Assembly (NCBI GenBank): GCA_017624835.1
Contig: JAGAMG010000046.1
Coordinates: 1 to 45,151, forward strand
Source of the DNA: Lachnospiraceae bacterium
GTDB lineage: Bacteria > Bacillota > Clostridia > Lachnospirales > Lachnospiraceae
Direction of reading: 5' to 3'
Length of the DNA: 45,151 bases
The notes beneath the pieces are model-generated. The model was not told the DNA's origin. It saw only the letters and a list, made by a program, of their open reading frames with translations, and searched no databases. The position numbers and the translations under genes are program-made. Below, one piece after another: positions 32,112-40,298 of the stretch (position 1 is its first letter; each line of letters begins with the position of its first letter).

Positions 32112-33801
32112 AAAGCGAGTCAGAACCCTACTTCGAGTATCATCCAAGCAGCAGTTACACGATGATGACATACCAGTCCAGAGAGCAGAAGCAGAGGCGT
32201 ATATCGCAATGCGCCCTGACTGGGAGTTTGATAGTGAATATATTGAGAAAGCAGTCTCAGCCTATAAAAATGGAGTGCAGGATAGAGAAGTATTACAACA
32301 GATATTAGAAGATGCCAGAAACAGAGAATTTGATGTATTACTCACCTATATGTCCGACAGAATCGGTAGACAAGAGGAATACAGTACCTATGTTGCTACC
32401 CTCAACTCCTTAGGCATAGAAGTTTGGACAATCAAGGATGGTCAACTGAAAACCGAGGAGCATATAGATAAACTTCTCAACTATATTCGCTTTTGGCAAA
32501 ATGCAGGAGAAAGTGAAAAGACCAGTAAGCGTGTCCGTGATACCCAAAGGGAACTTATCAAAAGTGGTAAATTCTTAGGTGGCAAAGCCCCTTACGGCTA
32601 CGAACTCATTCCCTCAGGCGAAATCAGTAACCATGGAAGATTACTGAAAAAGCCAGTAATCGTAGAAGAACATGCGGCGATAGTCCGTAAGATTTACAAC
32701 TTAGCAGTTTATCAAGGCTATGGTTATGAGAAAATAGCAAAAACATTAAATGCAGAAAGCATACCTCCAGTTGAAGCTGCAAAGTGGAGAGCCTGTACAA
32801 TCGCAAGCATCCTAAAGAACCCTATTTATATGGGATACCCTTGTATTGGTAGAAGAGTCAACCATGGAAGTTTTACCCGATTAGACCGTAGAGATTGGAT
32901 ATATTCAGAGGAGCAGGTGCAGGAACTGATAATCATACAGCCTGAACTATGGGAGAAAGCGCAGGAAATCCGTGAAGCCCGTAAAGCCAAAATCAACACT
33001 TCCAAGGAGAAATCAAGCAAGCAGTATGAGGAACAGTACAATGTCCCCTTCAGTACCAAAGGCAAGCTTGCATTGATAGGTTTAGTTCATTGTGGTTACT
33101 GTGGAAAGCGACTTAAGAATGGAAGTTATGCAAATCACTGGACAACAAAAGCAGGCGAGAAAAAAGTATCTTTTACAGGTAGATACACCTGTCCAGAAAA
33201 ATGTAGGGAGCGCAGTTGCTATTCCCAATCCTACTTAGAGGATATCGTATTCAACGTAGTAGAATCCTACATGGAGCGCCTAAAGAATATAGATGTCTCC
33301 GAAGAAATTGAGAAAATGTACAGTGAGCAAAACAAGAATACCGAAAAGGAATTACAGAAAATCCAAAAGGAACAGAAGAAGTTGCAACAGGATATTGAAA
33401 CCCTAGAGGAAAAAATACCCGAAGCAATCAGGGGTGAGTATTATTTCAGTGCGGAAAAATTATCTTCCATAATAAAAGAGAAGCAGCAGGCACTATCAGA
33501 ATTAGATGAAACAATCAAGGAAATCAAGAAAACCTTAGCAGACAACAAATTACAACGCAGTGACATGGAGGAGTTTATTTGCAGAGTGCCGAATTGGAAA
33601 GAAGAGTTTCAAAACGCAGATGTTCAAACCAAGCAAATGTTACTATCTACTATAATAGATAAGATAGAAGTCAAGGATGGGGATATCAGAATCAAATTTA
33701 AGATACGCTTAGACGATTATACCGACGGTGTAGCAATGGAAAATTTAGTACTTAAATCTAATGATTCCCCTACCATTCCGTATAGACTCTGTTTAGCGTA
33801 A
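32104..33801 (+). CDS. Large serine recombinase (integrase/excisionase of the element)
   Basis: This 565-residue recombinase has the catalytic resolvase domain (TLLRVSSKQQ with Ser13, then YMSDRIGRQEEYS), a Recombinase domain (GGKAPYGYELIPSG ... SILKNPIYMGY), and a zinc ribbon with Cys at about 330, 333, 363, 367 and 372. A long coiled coil (about 400-480) and a short C-terminal beta part (IDKIEVKDGDIRIKFKIRL) follow. GGAGG lies nine bases before the ATG at 32104. The gene crosses the right junction: its last nine codons and stop are chromosomal DNA. In the excised circle the frame would continue into the left end to a TAA at 10096-10098, giving 596 residues with a basic tail. Confidence 0.95.
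   Translation: MSKKRVRTLLRVSSKQQLHDDDIPVQRAEAEAYIAMRPDWEFDSEYIEKAVSAYKNGVQDREVLQQILEDARNREFDVLLTYMSDRIGRQEEYSTYVATLNSLGIEVWTIKDGQLKTEEHIDKLLNYIRFWQNAGESEKTSKRVRDTQRELIKSGKFLGGKAPYGYELIPSGEISNHGRLLKKPVIVEEHAAIVRKIYNLAVYQGYGYEKIAKTLNAESIPPVEAAKWRACTIASILKNPIYMGYPCIGRRVNHGSFTRLDRRDWIYSEEQVQELIIIQPELWEKAQEIREARKAKINTSKEKSSKQYEEQYNVPFSTKGKLALIGLVHCGYCGKRLKNGSYANHWTTKAGEKKVSFTGRYTCPEKCRERSCYSQSYLEDIVFNVVESYMERLKNIDVSEEIEKMYSEQNKNTEKELQKIQKEQKKLQQDIETLEEKIPEAIRGEYYFSAEKLSSIIKEKQQALSELDETIKEIKKTLADNKLQRSDMEEFICRVPNWKEEFQNADVQTKQMLLSTIIDKIEVKDGDIRIKFKIRLDDYTDGVAMENLVLKSNDSPTIPYRLCLA
33751..33790. other. attR: right junction of integrated element
   Basis: The element arm CTTAAATCTA (33751-33760), ten bases, then the core TAC (33771-33773), then the chromosomal half-site. 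Joined with the left end, the arm pairs with TAGATTTAAG, and the dyad centre falls between A and C of the core. Confidence 0.85.
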
Positions 33802-34474
33802 AGGACATAATAGCCAATATATTGGCATAAAGCGCACTTTCCGGCCAGGTGGAGTAGATTTCACAAGATGCCACGTTTTTGATGTAATCCTTATAACGCA
33901 CCCAATAGTTGGGGGCGGTGGAGTCCTGAGGAACCCCATCATGGACAATTACATATTCGGGAATTACCACTCGGCTTAAGACAATTTCTCCCGTATCGGG
34001 CATGGGTTTGATTTCATCCTCCGGGATTTTGGGTGGATAGATTCCAAACAGGGTATGGGCAGGAATTACAACGATATTGTCCGTTTCTGCCATGGAATCC
34101 GTGGGGGTCATGCGGATAGGTTGTAGGGAAAGCTGGGCTGCAAGAATTTCGGAACCGGAAATTAAAACAGGTTCAAAGCCTTCGGCAGTTACCCCGATAT
34201 TGTATTCGGAGTAAGGCTGCTCCTGGGCGGAGGAATCCAGAGATAATGCTACGGGAGGTGCCGGAAGTTCGATAACCGGTGTTTGTCCCGAACTGTCAGT
34301 AGTCAGTGTCTGAATGGGGGAATCAGGATCACCGGTATAGGAAACGGTTACCGTTGCATTTTCAATGGGAACCATTCCCAGAGAAGAGATAACACTGATT
34401 TTTAGGGAACCCACAGAGTCCGTTGCTTCCGGCTCCTGAGTTGCCAAAAGTTCGCTTTTTATTAGATTGGACAT
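33770..34474 (-). pseudogene. N-terminal half of interrupted SpoIID/peptidoglycan-binding gene
   Basis: This half encodes a carboxypeptidase-regulatory-like beta domain (GSLKISVISSLGMVPIENAT, about 20-90), a linker, and the start of a SpoIID domain. The SpoIID part reads YIKNVASCEIYSTWPESALY ... SFTLNRVYTEW, which parallels the Y-L-x-x-V-x-x-E-M ... W-P-x-E-A-L-K-A pattern of SpoIID. It includes the Glu equivalent to the essential one. Translation now stops at a TAG created at the junction, leaving 234 residues. The start at 34474 (MSNLIKSELL) has a weak AAAGG upstream. The intact 428-residue product would have been regulatory-like domain, SpoIID, and PG-binding. Confidence 0.88.
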
Positions 34475-34548
34475 AAATAGACCTTTTATGTTTTTAGGAT
34501 AATATATGCGGCAAAATAAAAAAAGTTTTAAAAATAATAAAAAAAGTG

Positions 34549-34598
34549 TTGACGGATATAATATTCTAGTGTATTCTTGTATTAAGCAATTAGTACAA
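34549..34598 (+). promoter_or_regulatory. Promoter and candidate operator of the GntR-ABC operon
   Basis: TTGACG (34549-34554) and TATTCT (34572-34577) are separated by 17 bp. TTGTA-N12-TACAA (34577-34598) overlaps the -10 end and start region, a good place for autorepression by the GntR-type regulator encoded next. Confidence 0.6.
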
Positions 34599-34623
34599 TA
34601 ACACAAAAGGAAAGGAGAGGCAT

Positions 34624-34992
34624 ATGGCGTGGGAATTAGATTCTGACAGACCGATATATATTCAGCTGGTGGAACGCATTCAAAAAATGATTATTTCAGG
34701 GTACTATCCGCCGGGAGGTCGCTTACCCAGTGTTCGGGAGATGGCAGCAGAGGCTGCGGTCAATCCCAATACCATGCAGAAGGCGTTTGCAGAGCTGGAG
34801 AGAAGCGGTTTGATTATAACACAGCGTACCAATGGCAGGAATGTAACAGAGGACGTGACTTTGATTGATGGCATACGAAAGTCGCTGGCGGATGAACACA
34901 TGGAACTGTTTTTTGAAGGAATGAAGGAACTAGGGTACACCCGCAAAATGGTTATTGAGTTAATCGAAAATTATGAGGGAGAGGATAAATAA
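34624..34992 (+). CDS. GntR-family regulator, YtrA type
   Basis: This 122-residue protein has an N-terminal GntR winged helix (PIYIQLVERIQKMIISGYYP, GGRLPSVREMAAEAAVNPNT, AFAELERSGLIITQR) and a short effector tail typical of the YtrA subfamily. YtrA regulators usually repress adjacent ABC transporter genes. GGAGAGG precedes the ATG. Its stop overlaps the ATPase start by one base (TAATG). Confidence 0.92.
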   Translation: MAWELDSDRPIYIQLVERIQKMIISGYYPPGGRLPSVREMAAEAAVNPNTMQKAFAELERSGLIITQRTNGRNVTEDVTLIDGIRKSLADEHMELFFEGMKELGYTRKMVIELIENYEGEDK

Positions 34993-35693
34993 TGAATGAA
35001 TTAGTGGAGATTGTTGGTTTAACAAAAAGTTACAACGCAAACAATGTTGCTGTAAACAACGTAACACTGACATTGCCGAAGGGTAAGATTATCGGCTTGT
35101 TGGGACCTAACGGAAGTGGTAAGACCACTTTGATTAAAATGATGAACGGGCTTTTGACCCCCACCTCCGGCAGCATTAAGATTAATGGTCGCTTCGTAGG
35201 TGTGGAGACCAAGGCGAGAGTGGCATATCTGCCGGACAGAACTTACCTTGGAGGTAATCAGAAGATTTCCGAAATCTTTGATTATTTTGAAGATTTTTAT
35301 GAGGATTTTTCCAGAGAAAAGGCAATGGAAATGTTACAGAGTCTGAATATTGACCCCTCTCAGAAGATGAAAACCTTATCCAAGGGTACCAAGGAAAAGG
35401 TACAGTTGATTCTGGTAATGAGTCGTAATGCAGATTTATATATTTTGGATGAACCCATTGCGGGTGTTGACCCGGCAGCCAGAGATTATATTTTGAGAAC
35501 CATTGTTACCAACTATAATCCGGAAGCAACCGTTTTGATTTCTACTCATTTAATTGAAGATGTGGAGCAGGTACTGGATGAAGTAATCTTTATGAAATAT
35601 GGTCAGCTTGTACTGTATACATCAGTAGATATGATACGTGAGAAGCATGGCAAATCAGTAGATGCTTATTTCAGGGAGGTGTTCGCATGTTAG
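34992..35693 (+). CDS. ABC transporter ATP-binding protein
   Basis: This 233-residue ATPase has Walker A GPNGSGKTT (about residue 37), signature LSKGTKEKV, Walker B LYILDEP and a switch His in STHLIEDVE. It forms an export-type ABC transporter with the next gene and is likely repressed by the preceding GntR regulator. The substrate is unknown; YtrA-linked transporters often respond to cell-wall-active compounds. Confidence 0.93.
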   Translation: MNELVEIVGLTKSYNANNVAVNNVTLTLPKGKIIGLLGPNGSGKTTLIKMMNGLLTPTSGSIKINGRFVGVETKARVAYLPDRTYLGGNQKISEIFDYFEDFYEDFSREKAMEMLQSLNIDPSQKMKTLSKGTKEKVQLILVMSRNADLYILDEPIAGVDPAARDYILRTIVTNYNPEATVLISTHLIEDVEQVLDEVIFMKYGQLVLYTSVDMIREKHGKSVDAYFREVFAC

Positions 35694-36562
35694 GAAAATT
35701 AATGAAATATGAGTGGAAAAGTGTATATAAAATGGGAAGTATTCTGTTGCTTGCCATGTTTGCGGTGACAGTTCTTGGTTGTATGGTATTTCAGATGCCC
35801 TGGATGAGGGATTTGTTTGCTGATGACAGTAATGTGGATGAGGTACAGGCAATTATATTTGCCTTTGTAATGATGGTCAGCTTTTTGGTTTACATCTTTA
35901 TGCTGATGGGTGTGACATATGGTATTATGATTTTCCTAGGTGTAAATTTCTTTAAGACCATGTATACGGATCAGGGTTATTTAACCAATACCCTGCCTGT
36001 AAAGCCTCATCAGTTGTTAAATAGCAAAATTTTAGTTTCCGGTTTCTGGTATCTGCTGATTGAAATTGGTGTGATTATTTCTGTGGTGGCTTTAATATTT
36101 GCCTTTGGTGGTGGAGTAGCAGGTGCTGTAGATGGTTATTCTTTTGGAGATGCTATGGCAATGCTGTGGGATGAAATGGCAATGGCACTTCAGTCTGAAT
36201 TTGGTGACTATATGATTCATTTTGGTGTTGTAATGCTGATTATGCTCCTGATTTCTCCTTTTACTACCATGATAATTTTGTTCAGTGCACTTACCATTGG
36301 ACAGTTATCCAAGAAGCACAAGGCTCTTATGGGTATTCTTACTTATTTTGGACTTTGTATGGTTACCGGAATTATTGCTTCTGTGGTACAGATGATTTAT
36401 TCCATCAGGTTATCCATAAATACATTCCAGAATCCGGAAGCAATCTCAGAGATGGATATGCTTGGTATCTATGATTATACATTAGTGATTAATGTGGTGA
36501 TGGCAGCAGTACTATATTATGTATCCCACAGGATTCTGACACAAAAATTAAATTTGGAATAA
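35687..36562 (+). CDS. ABC transporter permease
   Basis: This 291-residue membrane protein has about six hydrophobic segments (ILLLAMFAVTVLGCMVF, a long FVMMVSFLVYIFMLMGV stretch, VIISVVALIFAFGGG, VVMLIMLLISPF, LTYFGLCMVTGIIASV, and a final VVMAAVLYYV). The first 7 bp overlap the ATPase gene. A strong terminator follows. Confidence 0.88.
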   Translation: MLGKLMKYEWKSVYKMGSILLLAMFAVTVLGCMVFQMPWMRDLFADDSNVDEVQAIIFAFVMMVSFLVYIFMLMGVTYGIMIFLGVNFFKTMYTDQGYLTNTLPVKPHQLLNSKILVSGFWYLLIEIGVIISVVALIFAFGGGVAGAVDGYSFGDAMAMLWDEMAMALQSEFGDYMIHFGVVMLIMLLISPFTTMIILFSALTIGQLSKKHKALMGILTYFGLCMVTGIIASVVQMIYSIRLSINTFQNPEAISEMDMLGIYDYTLVINVVMAAVLYYVSHRILTQKLNLE

Positions 36563-36568
36563 ACAAAG

Positions 36569-36593
36569 AGGATGGCTTCGTGCCATCCTTTTC
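36569..36593 (+). terminator. Terminator of the GntR-ABC operon
   Basis: AGGATGGC / GCCATCCT stem with loop TTCGT, then TTTT. Confidence 0.9.
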
Positions 36594-36627
36594 CAATTTT
36601 ATCAATACATTCTTCTGTCAAAATTCA

Positions 36628-36656
36628 TTGCCCAAAGCATATATTTTTGATATACT
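36628..36656 (+). promoter_or_regulatory. Promoter of the DUF5717/DUF5716 operon
   Basis: TTGCCC (36628-36633), 17 bp, TATACT (36651-36656). It lies 42 bp before the first gene of the operon and after a terminator. Confidence 0.65.
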
Positions 36657-36698
36657 ACTAAAGAAGAATATTACAAAAATGAAGCGGGTGAGTAAAAA

Positions 36699-39600
36699 AT
36701 GCAGGAAATTGTCAAGAGGATTTTAGAGGGAAACTTCGAGTATGAGAATGGTTCTCTTGATTTTTCATGCACAAAATTAGAAATTTCACTTTCTGGGGGA
36801 AGTGTTTATGAAGGTTCCTTTCACATAACTGCTACATCGGAAGGGTTTACGGAAGGTTATATTATGTCCTCGGATATCAGGATGGAATGTCTGACCACAG
36901 AATTTACCGGTAATGATGTAGAAATTCTTTTTTGTTTTCATGGAGAAAACATGGAAGAAGGGGATGTGCTGAAGGGAACCTTTTCTGTTGTCAGCAATCA
37001 GGGAGAATATTATCTGCCATTTGTGGTTTCTATAGAGCATAGGGTGATTAATTCTTCGGTAGGAAATATAAAAAATCTTTTCCACTTTGCAAATCTGGCA
37101 AAAAGTAATTGGAAGGAAGCGGTAAAGCTTTTTTATTCCAAGGAGTTTCCTCGTGTGTTTACCGGAAGCGATACTCAGCTTTATGAGTGTTACCGGGCGC
37201 TTTCGGCATATCCCGGAAACGAGCAGAATATGGAGGCTTTTCTGATTCAGGCGAACAAAAAGCAAAAAATAGACTTTTTAACAGAAGAAAAGCAACTAAA
37301 GCTGACATTACCGGTAGTGGAAAATCCTTATGCAGTAACAGAATCCATAGTGACCATTATCAGAAATGGATGGGGGTATACCGGATTACAGGTGGAATGC
37401 GAGGGGGATTTTGTATTTACCGAAAAAGAATATTTGTCAGATGATGATTTCTTGGGGAATCGTTGCAGATTACCTGTTTATATTGACAGTAGCTTATGTC
37501 GAAGGGGTATGAATTTTGGCAGGGTATTTATTTACAATTCTTATTTTTCTCTTGAGGTACCGGTGGAGGTACGATTGGGAGAGGAGTCTCCGGGCAGAGC
37601 AGAGATTGGCAAACAGAAGCAGGTGCTTGTGCAGCTGATGAAATTTTATCAGGCCTTTCGTTTGAAAAAAATCAGTAAAAGTGCATGGCTGAAGGAAACC
37701 AATAAACTAGTGGCTAATTTGATTACCTTTGATGAAGAGGATGTGGCAGCCAGATTATTTCAGGCACAATTGCTGATTACAGAAGAACGTTTTCATGAGG
37801 CCGGCTGGATTTTAGACCATGCTGTAGAAATGATGGAGCGGAAAGAACAGGGGGACGATGTACTTTGGGCATATTACCTTTATCTGACTACCTTGATTCA
37901 AAGGGAGGAAGAATATATTGACTGGGTTGCCAATGAAGTAGAAGGGATTTATAAAAGGAATCGTCAGGAATGGCGTGTGGCGTGGCTGCTTTTGTATTTA
38001 TCGGAAGAATATAACAAATCGGCTTCTGCAAAGTGGAGCTTTTTGGAAAGACAATTTCAATATGGTTGCATCAGTCCTATTTTATACATAGAAGCTTTAA
38101 ACTTATTAAACAGTAATCCCGCTGTGTTGCGCAGATTGGAAGGCTTTGGATTACAGGTGGCTTATTTCGGGGCAAGGTATGGAATGTTAAAGGGTGAAAC
38201 TGTGGAGCAGCTGCTTTATCTTGTAGGAAAGGTAAAGGAATATTCCCTTGTATTGGAAAAGCTGTTGATGATGCTTTATGAAAAAGAGCAGGATGCACGT
38301 ATTTTACAGGAATTATGTACCCTTTTGATAAAAGGCGGCAGAGTCGGACAGGAGTATTTTACCTGGTATGAAAAGGGCGTGGAAGCGCAGCTTAGGATTA
38401 CCAATCTGTATGAATATTATATGATGTCCGTGGATATGCAAAGGCTTCATGATTTACCCAAAGTAGTATTGATGTACTTTATGTATCAGAATAATCTGGA
38501 TTATGAGCGAGCAGCCTTTTTGTATTACTATGTGTTACAGCACAAAACAGAATACGAAGACCTTTATGACCAATATCGTCCCAGAATAGAACGCTTTGTG
38601 ATAGATCAAATTCAAAAAGGACATATTAGCCGATATTTGGCAGGCTTGTATCATGAGCTGCTTACTCCGGGAATCATTACGGAGCAGACGGCACCGGCAC
38701 TTTCTAAATTATTGTTTGCTCACCTGGTAACGGTGGAAAATGCCGCATTGCGTAAGGTGATTGTATATCAGCCGGGAAATCTGAAGCCGGTAAGCTATCA
38801 TTTGCAGGATGGTCGCACATGGATTGTTTTGTATGGGAATGATAATGTAATTGCATTTGAGGATGCTTATGGGAATCGTTTTATGCGTGATGTGGAATAT
38901 ACCTTGGAAAAGCTTATGATGCCCGGAAAGTATCTTAGGATGCTGGCTCATTATGTAAAAGATTCTCAGGGCTTGGATGTCTATCTGTATGATCAGGTTC
39001 GGGAAGAAGAGTTGTCTCAGGAAAGTGTGGAAAGGTACATACGTCTGGTGGAATCAGAATATACGGCAATACCGCTAAAACGTGGAATATACATGAAATT
39101 GCTGGAATATCTGTATTCCCTGGATGATATCAGAACTATGGAGAGCTTTTTGGAGCAATTACCCATGGAGCTTCTGTCAGAGGAAGAAAGAAATCAGGCG
39201 ATTCGCTATATGGTTCGAACCGGAATGGGAGAACTGGCATATAAATGGATTAAGCAGTATAGTCCTTATTTTGTAGATGCCAAGATATTAGCCCGTTTTG
39301 TAGACGCAATGATTCAGAAAATGGATTTTCAGGAGGATTGGCTGCTTCTTGCGGCGGCAAGCTGTGCTTTCAAAAAGGGAAAGTGTAATAGTGCGATTTT
39401 GCAATATCTGGCTAAGTATTACCGGGGTATGACCAAGGATATGCGGGATATATGGAAGGCAGCAAGAACCTTTGATGTGCCCTGTTATGAGTTGTCAGAG
39501 CGGATGCTGATGCAGATGCTGTTTTCCGGAGCCTATGTGGGGGAAAAAATGGAAGTTTTCCGATATTATGTATCCCAGGGGGCAGATACCGGAGTGGAAG

Positions 39601-40271
39601 AGGCTGTTTTGGCACAATGCGCATATGATTTTTTTGTAAAGGAAAAGATTACCGAGGAGTATGTATTCCAGGAAATTTTTTATGCCTATAACAGAGGCGA
39701 AGAAATCCCCAAAATAGAGAAATTAGCATTCTTAAAATATTATGCGGAAAATCATGATAAGCTGACAGAAGACAAGAAGCCCTTTGTGGCTACGCTGTTA
39801 GAGGAAATGCTGGAGAAAAGAATTTATTTGAATTTCTTTCGGGAATACAAGGAATTTGCGTATTTGTTGGAAGAAATGCGGGACAGAGTAATTATTGAGT
39901 ATCGAACCCGTCCCGGTGTAAGAGCCAGAATCCACTATGTTATGCTTCATGCCAACGGAGATGCACAGGAGTATATTTCACAGACTATGCATGAGGTATA
40001 TTCCGGAGTATACTTTATTGATTTTGTAATGTTTTTTGGAGAAAGTCTTCAATATTATATTTCGGAAGAAACAGAGGGTGAAGAACAACTGACAGAAAGC
40101 GGAAGTATTCAAAAGAGTGATAGTGTCAGTGTGGCTTCAGAAGGTAAGTATGATATGATTAACGATATGCTTATCTGTAAAAGTATGCAGGATTATGATA
40201 CTCTGGAGCGATTGCTGGAGGAGTATTATTGTAAGGAATTTTTAAACGAGAAGCTTTTTGAGCTTAAATAG
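36699..40271 (+). CDS. DUF5717-like large protein (1190 aa)
   Basis: This protein matches the Lachnospiraceae DUF5717 family as I know it: an N-terminal beta domain (YENGSLDFSCTKLEISLSGG) and two immunoglobulin-like segments up to about residue 310. About 800 residues of helical repeats follow (pairs such as ARLFQAQLLITEERFHEAGWIL), likely a solenoid. No signal peptide or membrane segment is seen, so it should be cytosolic. It heads a four-gene operon with an actin/Hsp70-fold partner, suggesting a scaffold in an ATP-driven assembly. Function unknown. Confidence 0.8.
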   Translation: MQEIVKRILEGNFEYENGSLDFSCTKLEISLSGGSVYEGSFHITATSEGFTEGYIMSSDIRMECLTTEFTGNDVEILFCFHGENMEEGDVLKGTFSVVSNQGEYYLPFVVSIEHRVINSSVGNIKNLFHFANLAKSNWKEAVKLFYSKEFPRVFTGSDTQLYECYRALSAYPGNEQNMEAFLIQANKKQKIDFLTEEKQLKLTLPVVENPYAVTESIVTIIRNGWGYTGLQVECEGDFVFTEKEYLSDDDFLGNRCRLPVYIDSSLCRRGMNFGRVFIYNSYFSLEVPVEVRLGEESPGRAEIGKQKQVLVQLMKFYQAFRLKKISKSAWLKETNKLVANLITFDEEDVAARLFQAQLLITEERFHEAGWILDHAVEMMERKEQGDDVLWAYYLYLTTLIQREEEYIDWVANEVEGIYKRNRQEWRVAWLLLYLSEEYNKSASAKWSFLERQFQYGCISPILYIEALNLLNSNPAVLRRLEGFGLQVAYFGARYGMLKGETVEQLLYLVGKVKEYSLVLEKLLMMLYEKEQDARILQELCTLLIKGGRVGQEYFTWYEKGVEAQLRITNLYEYYMMSVDMQRLHDLPKVVLMYFMYQNNLDYERAAFLYYYVLQHKTEYEDLYDQYRPRIERFVIDQIQKGHISRYLAGLYHELLTPGIITEQTAPALSKLLFAHLVTVENAALRKVIVYQPGNLKPVSYHLQDGRTWIVLYGNDNVIAFEDAYGNRFMRDVEYTLEKLMMPGKYLRMLAHYVKDSQGLDVYLYDQVREEELSQESVERYIRLVESEYTAIPLKRGIYMKLLEYLYSLDDIRTMESFLEQLPMELLSEEERNQAIRYMVRTGMGELAYKWIKQYSPYFVDAKILARFVDAMIQKMDFQEDWLLLAAASCAFKKGKCNSAILQYLAKYYRGMTKDMRDIWKAARTFDVPCYELSERMLMQMLFSGAYVGEKMEVFRYYVSQGADTGVEEAVLAQCAYDFFVKEKITEEYVFQEIFYAYNRGEEIPKIEKLAFLKYYAENHDKLTEDKKPFVATLLEEMLEKRIYLNFFREYKEFAYLLEEMRDRVIIEYRTRPGVRARIHYVMLHANGDAQEYISQTMHEVYSGVYFIDFVMFFGESLQYYISEETEGEEQLTESGSIQKSDSVSVASEGKYDMINDMLICKSMQDYDTLERLLEEYYCKEFLNEKLFELK

Positions 40272-40298
40272 GCTTAGGGCAGAAAGGAGATGCGTAGC

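Larger units (their letters stand above)
9975..33773. mobile_element. 23.8-kb integrative element with large serine recombinase and HUH Rep, inserted in SpoIID-like gene
   Basis: Both boundaries fall on the same TAC trinucleotide (9975-9977 and 33771-33773). The recombinase is the last gene before the right boundary. The interior carries phage/plasmid-type genes: two XRE regulators, a small resolvase, an HUH Rep protein, a nuclease-methyltransferase, a GNAT toxin-like pair and several lipoproteins. I found no type IV secretion, coupling protein, portal, terminase or capsid gene, so it is neither a self-transmissible ICE nor a normal prophage. Rep could support rolling-circle replication of the excised circle or act as a relaxase. 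Target choice in a protein gene with a tiny core is typical of large serine integrases. Confidence 0.9.

Noticed and set aside
28781-33801. Filamentous phage (inovirus) identity because of the G2P-like Rep
   Set aside because: No pI/Zot-type ATPase and no run of small coat genes with single transmembrane helices.
34475-34606. N-terminal extension of the SpoIID-like gene to 34606
   Set aside because: It would add a Cys/Phe/Leu-rich leader that overlaps the GntR operon promoter; the start at 34474 fits the downstream domain boundary better.
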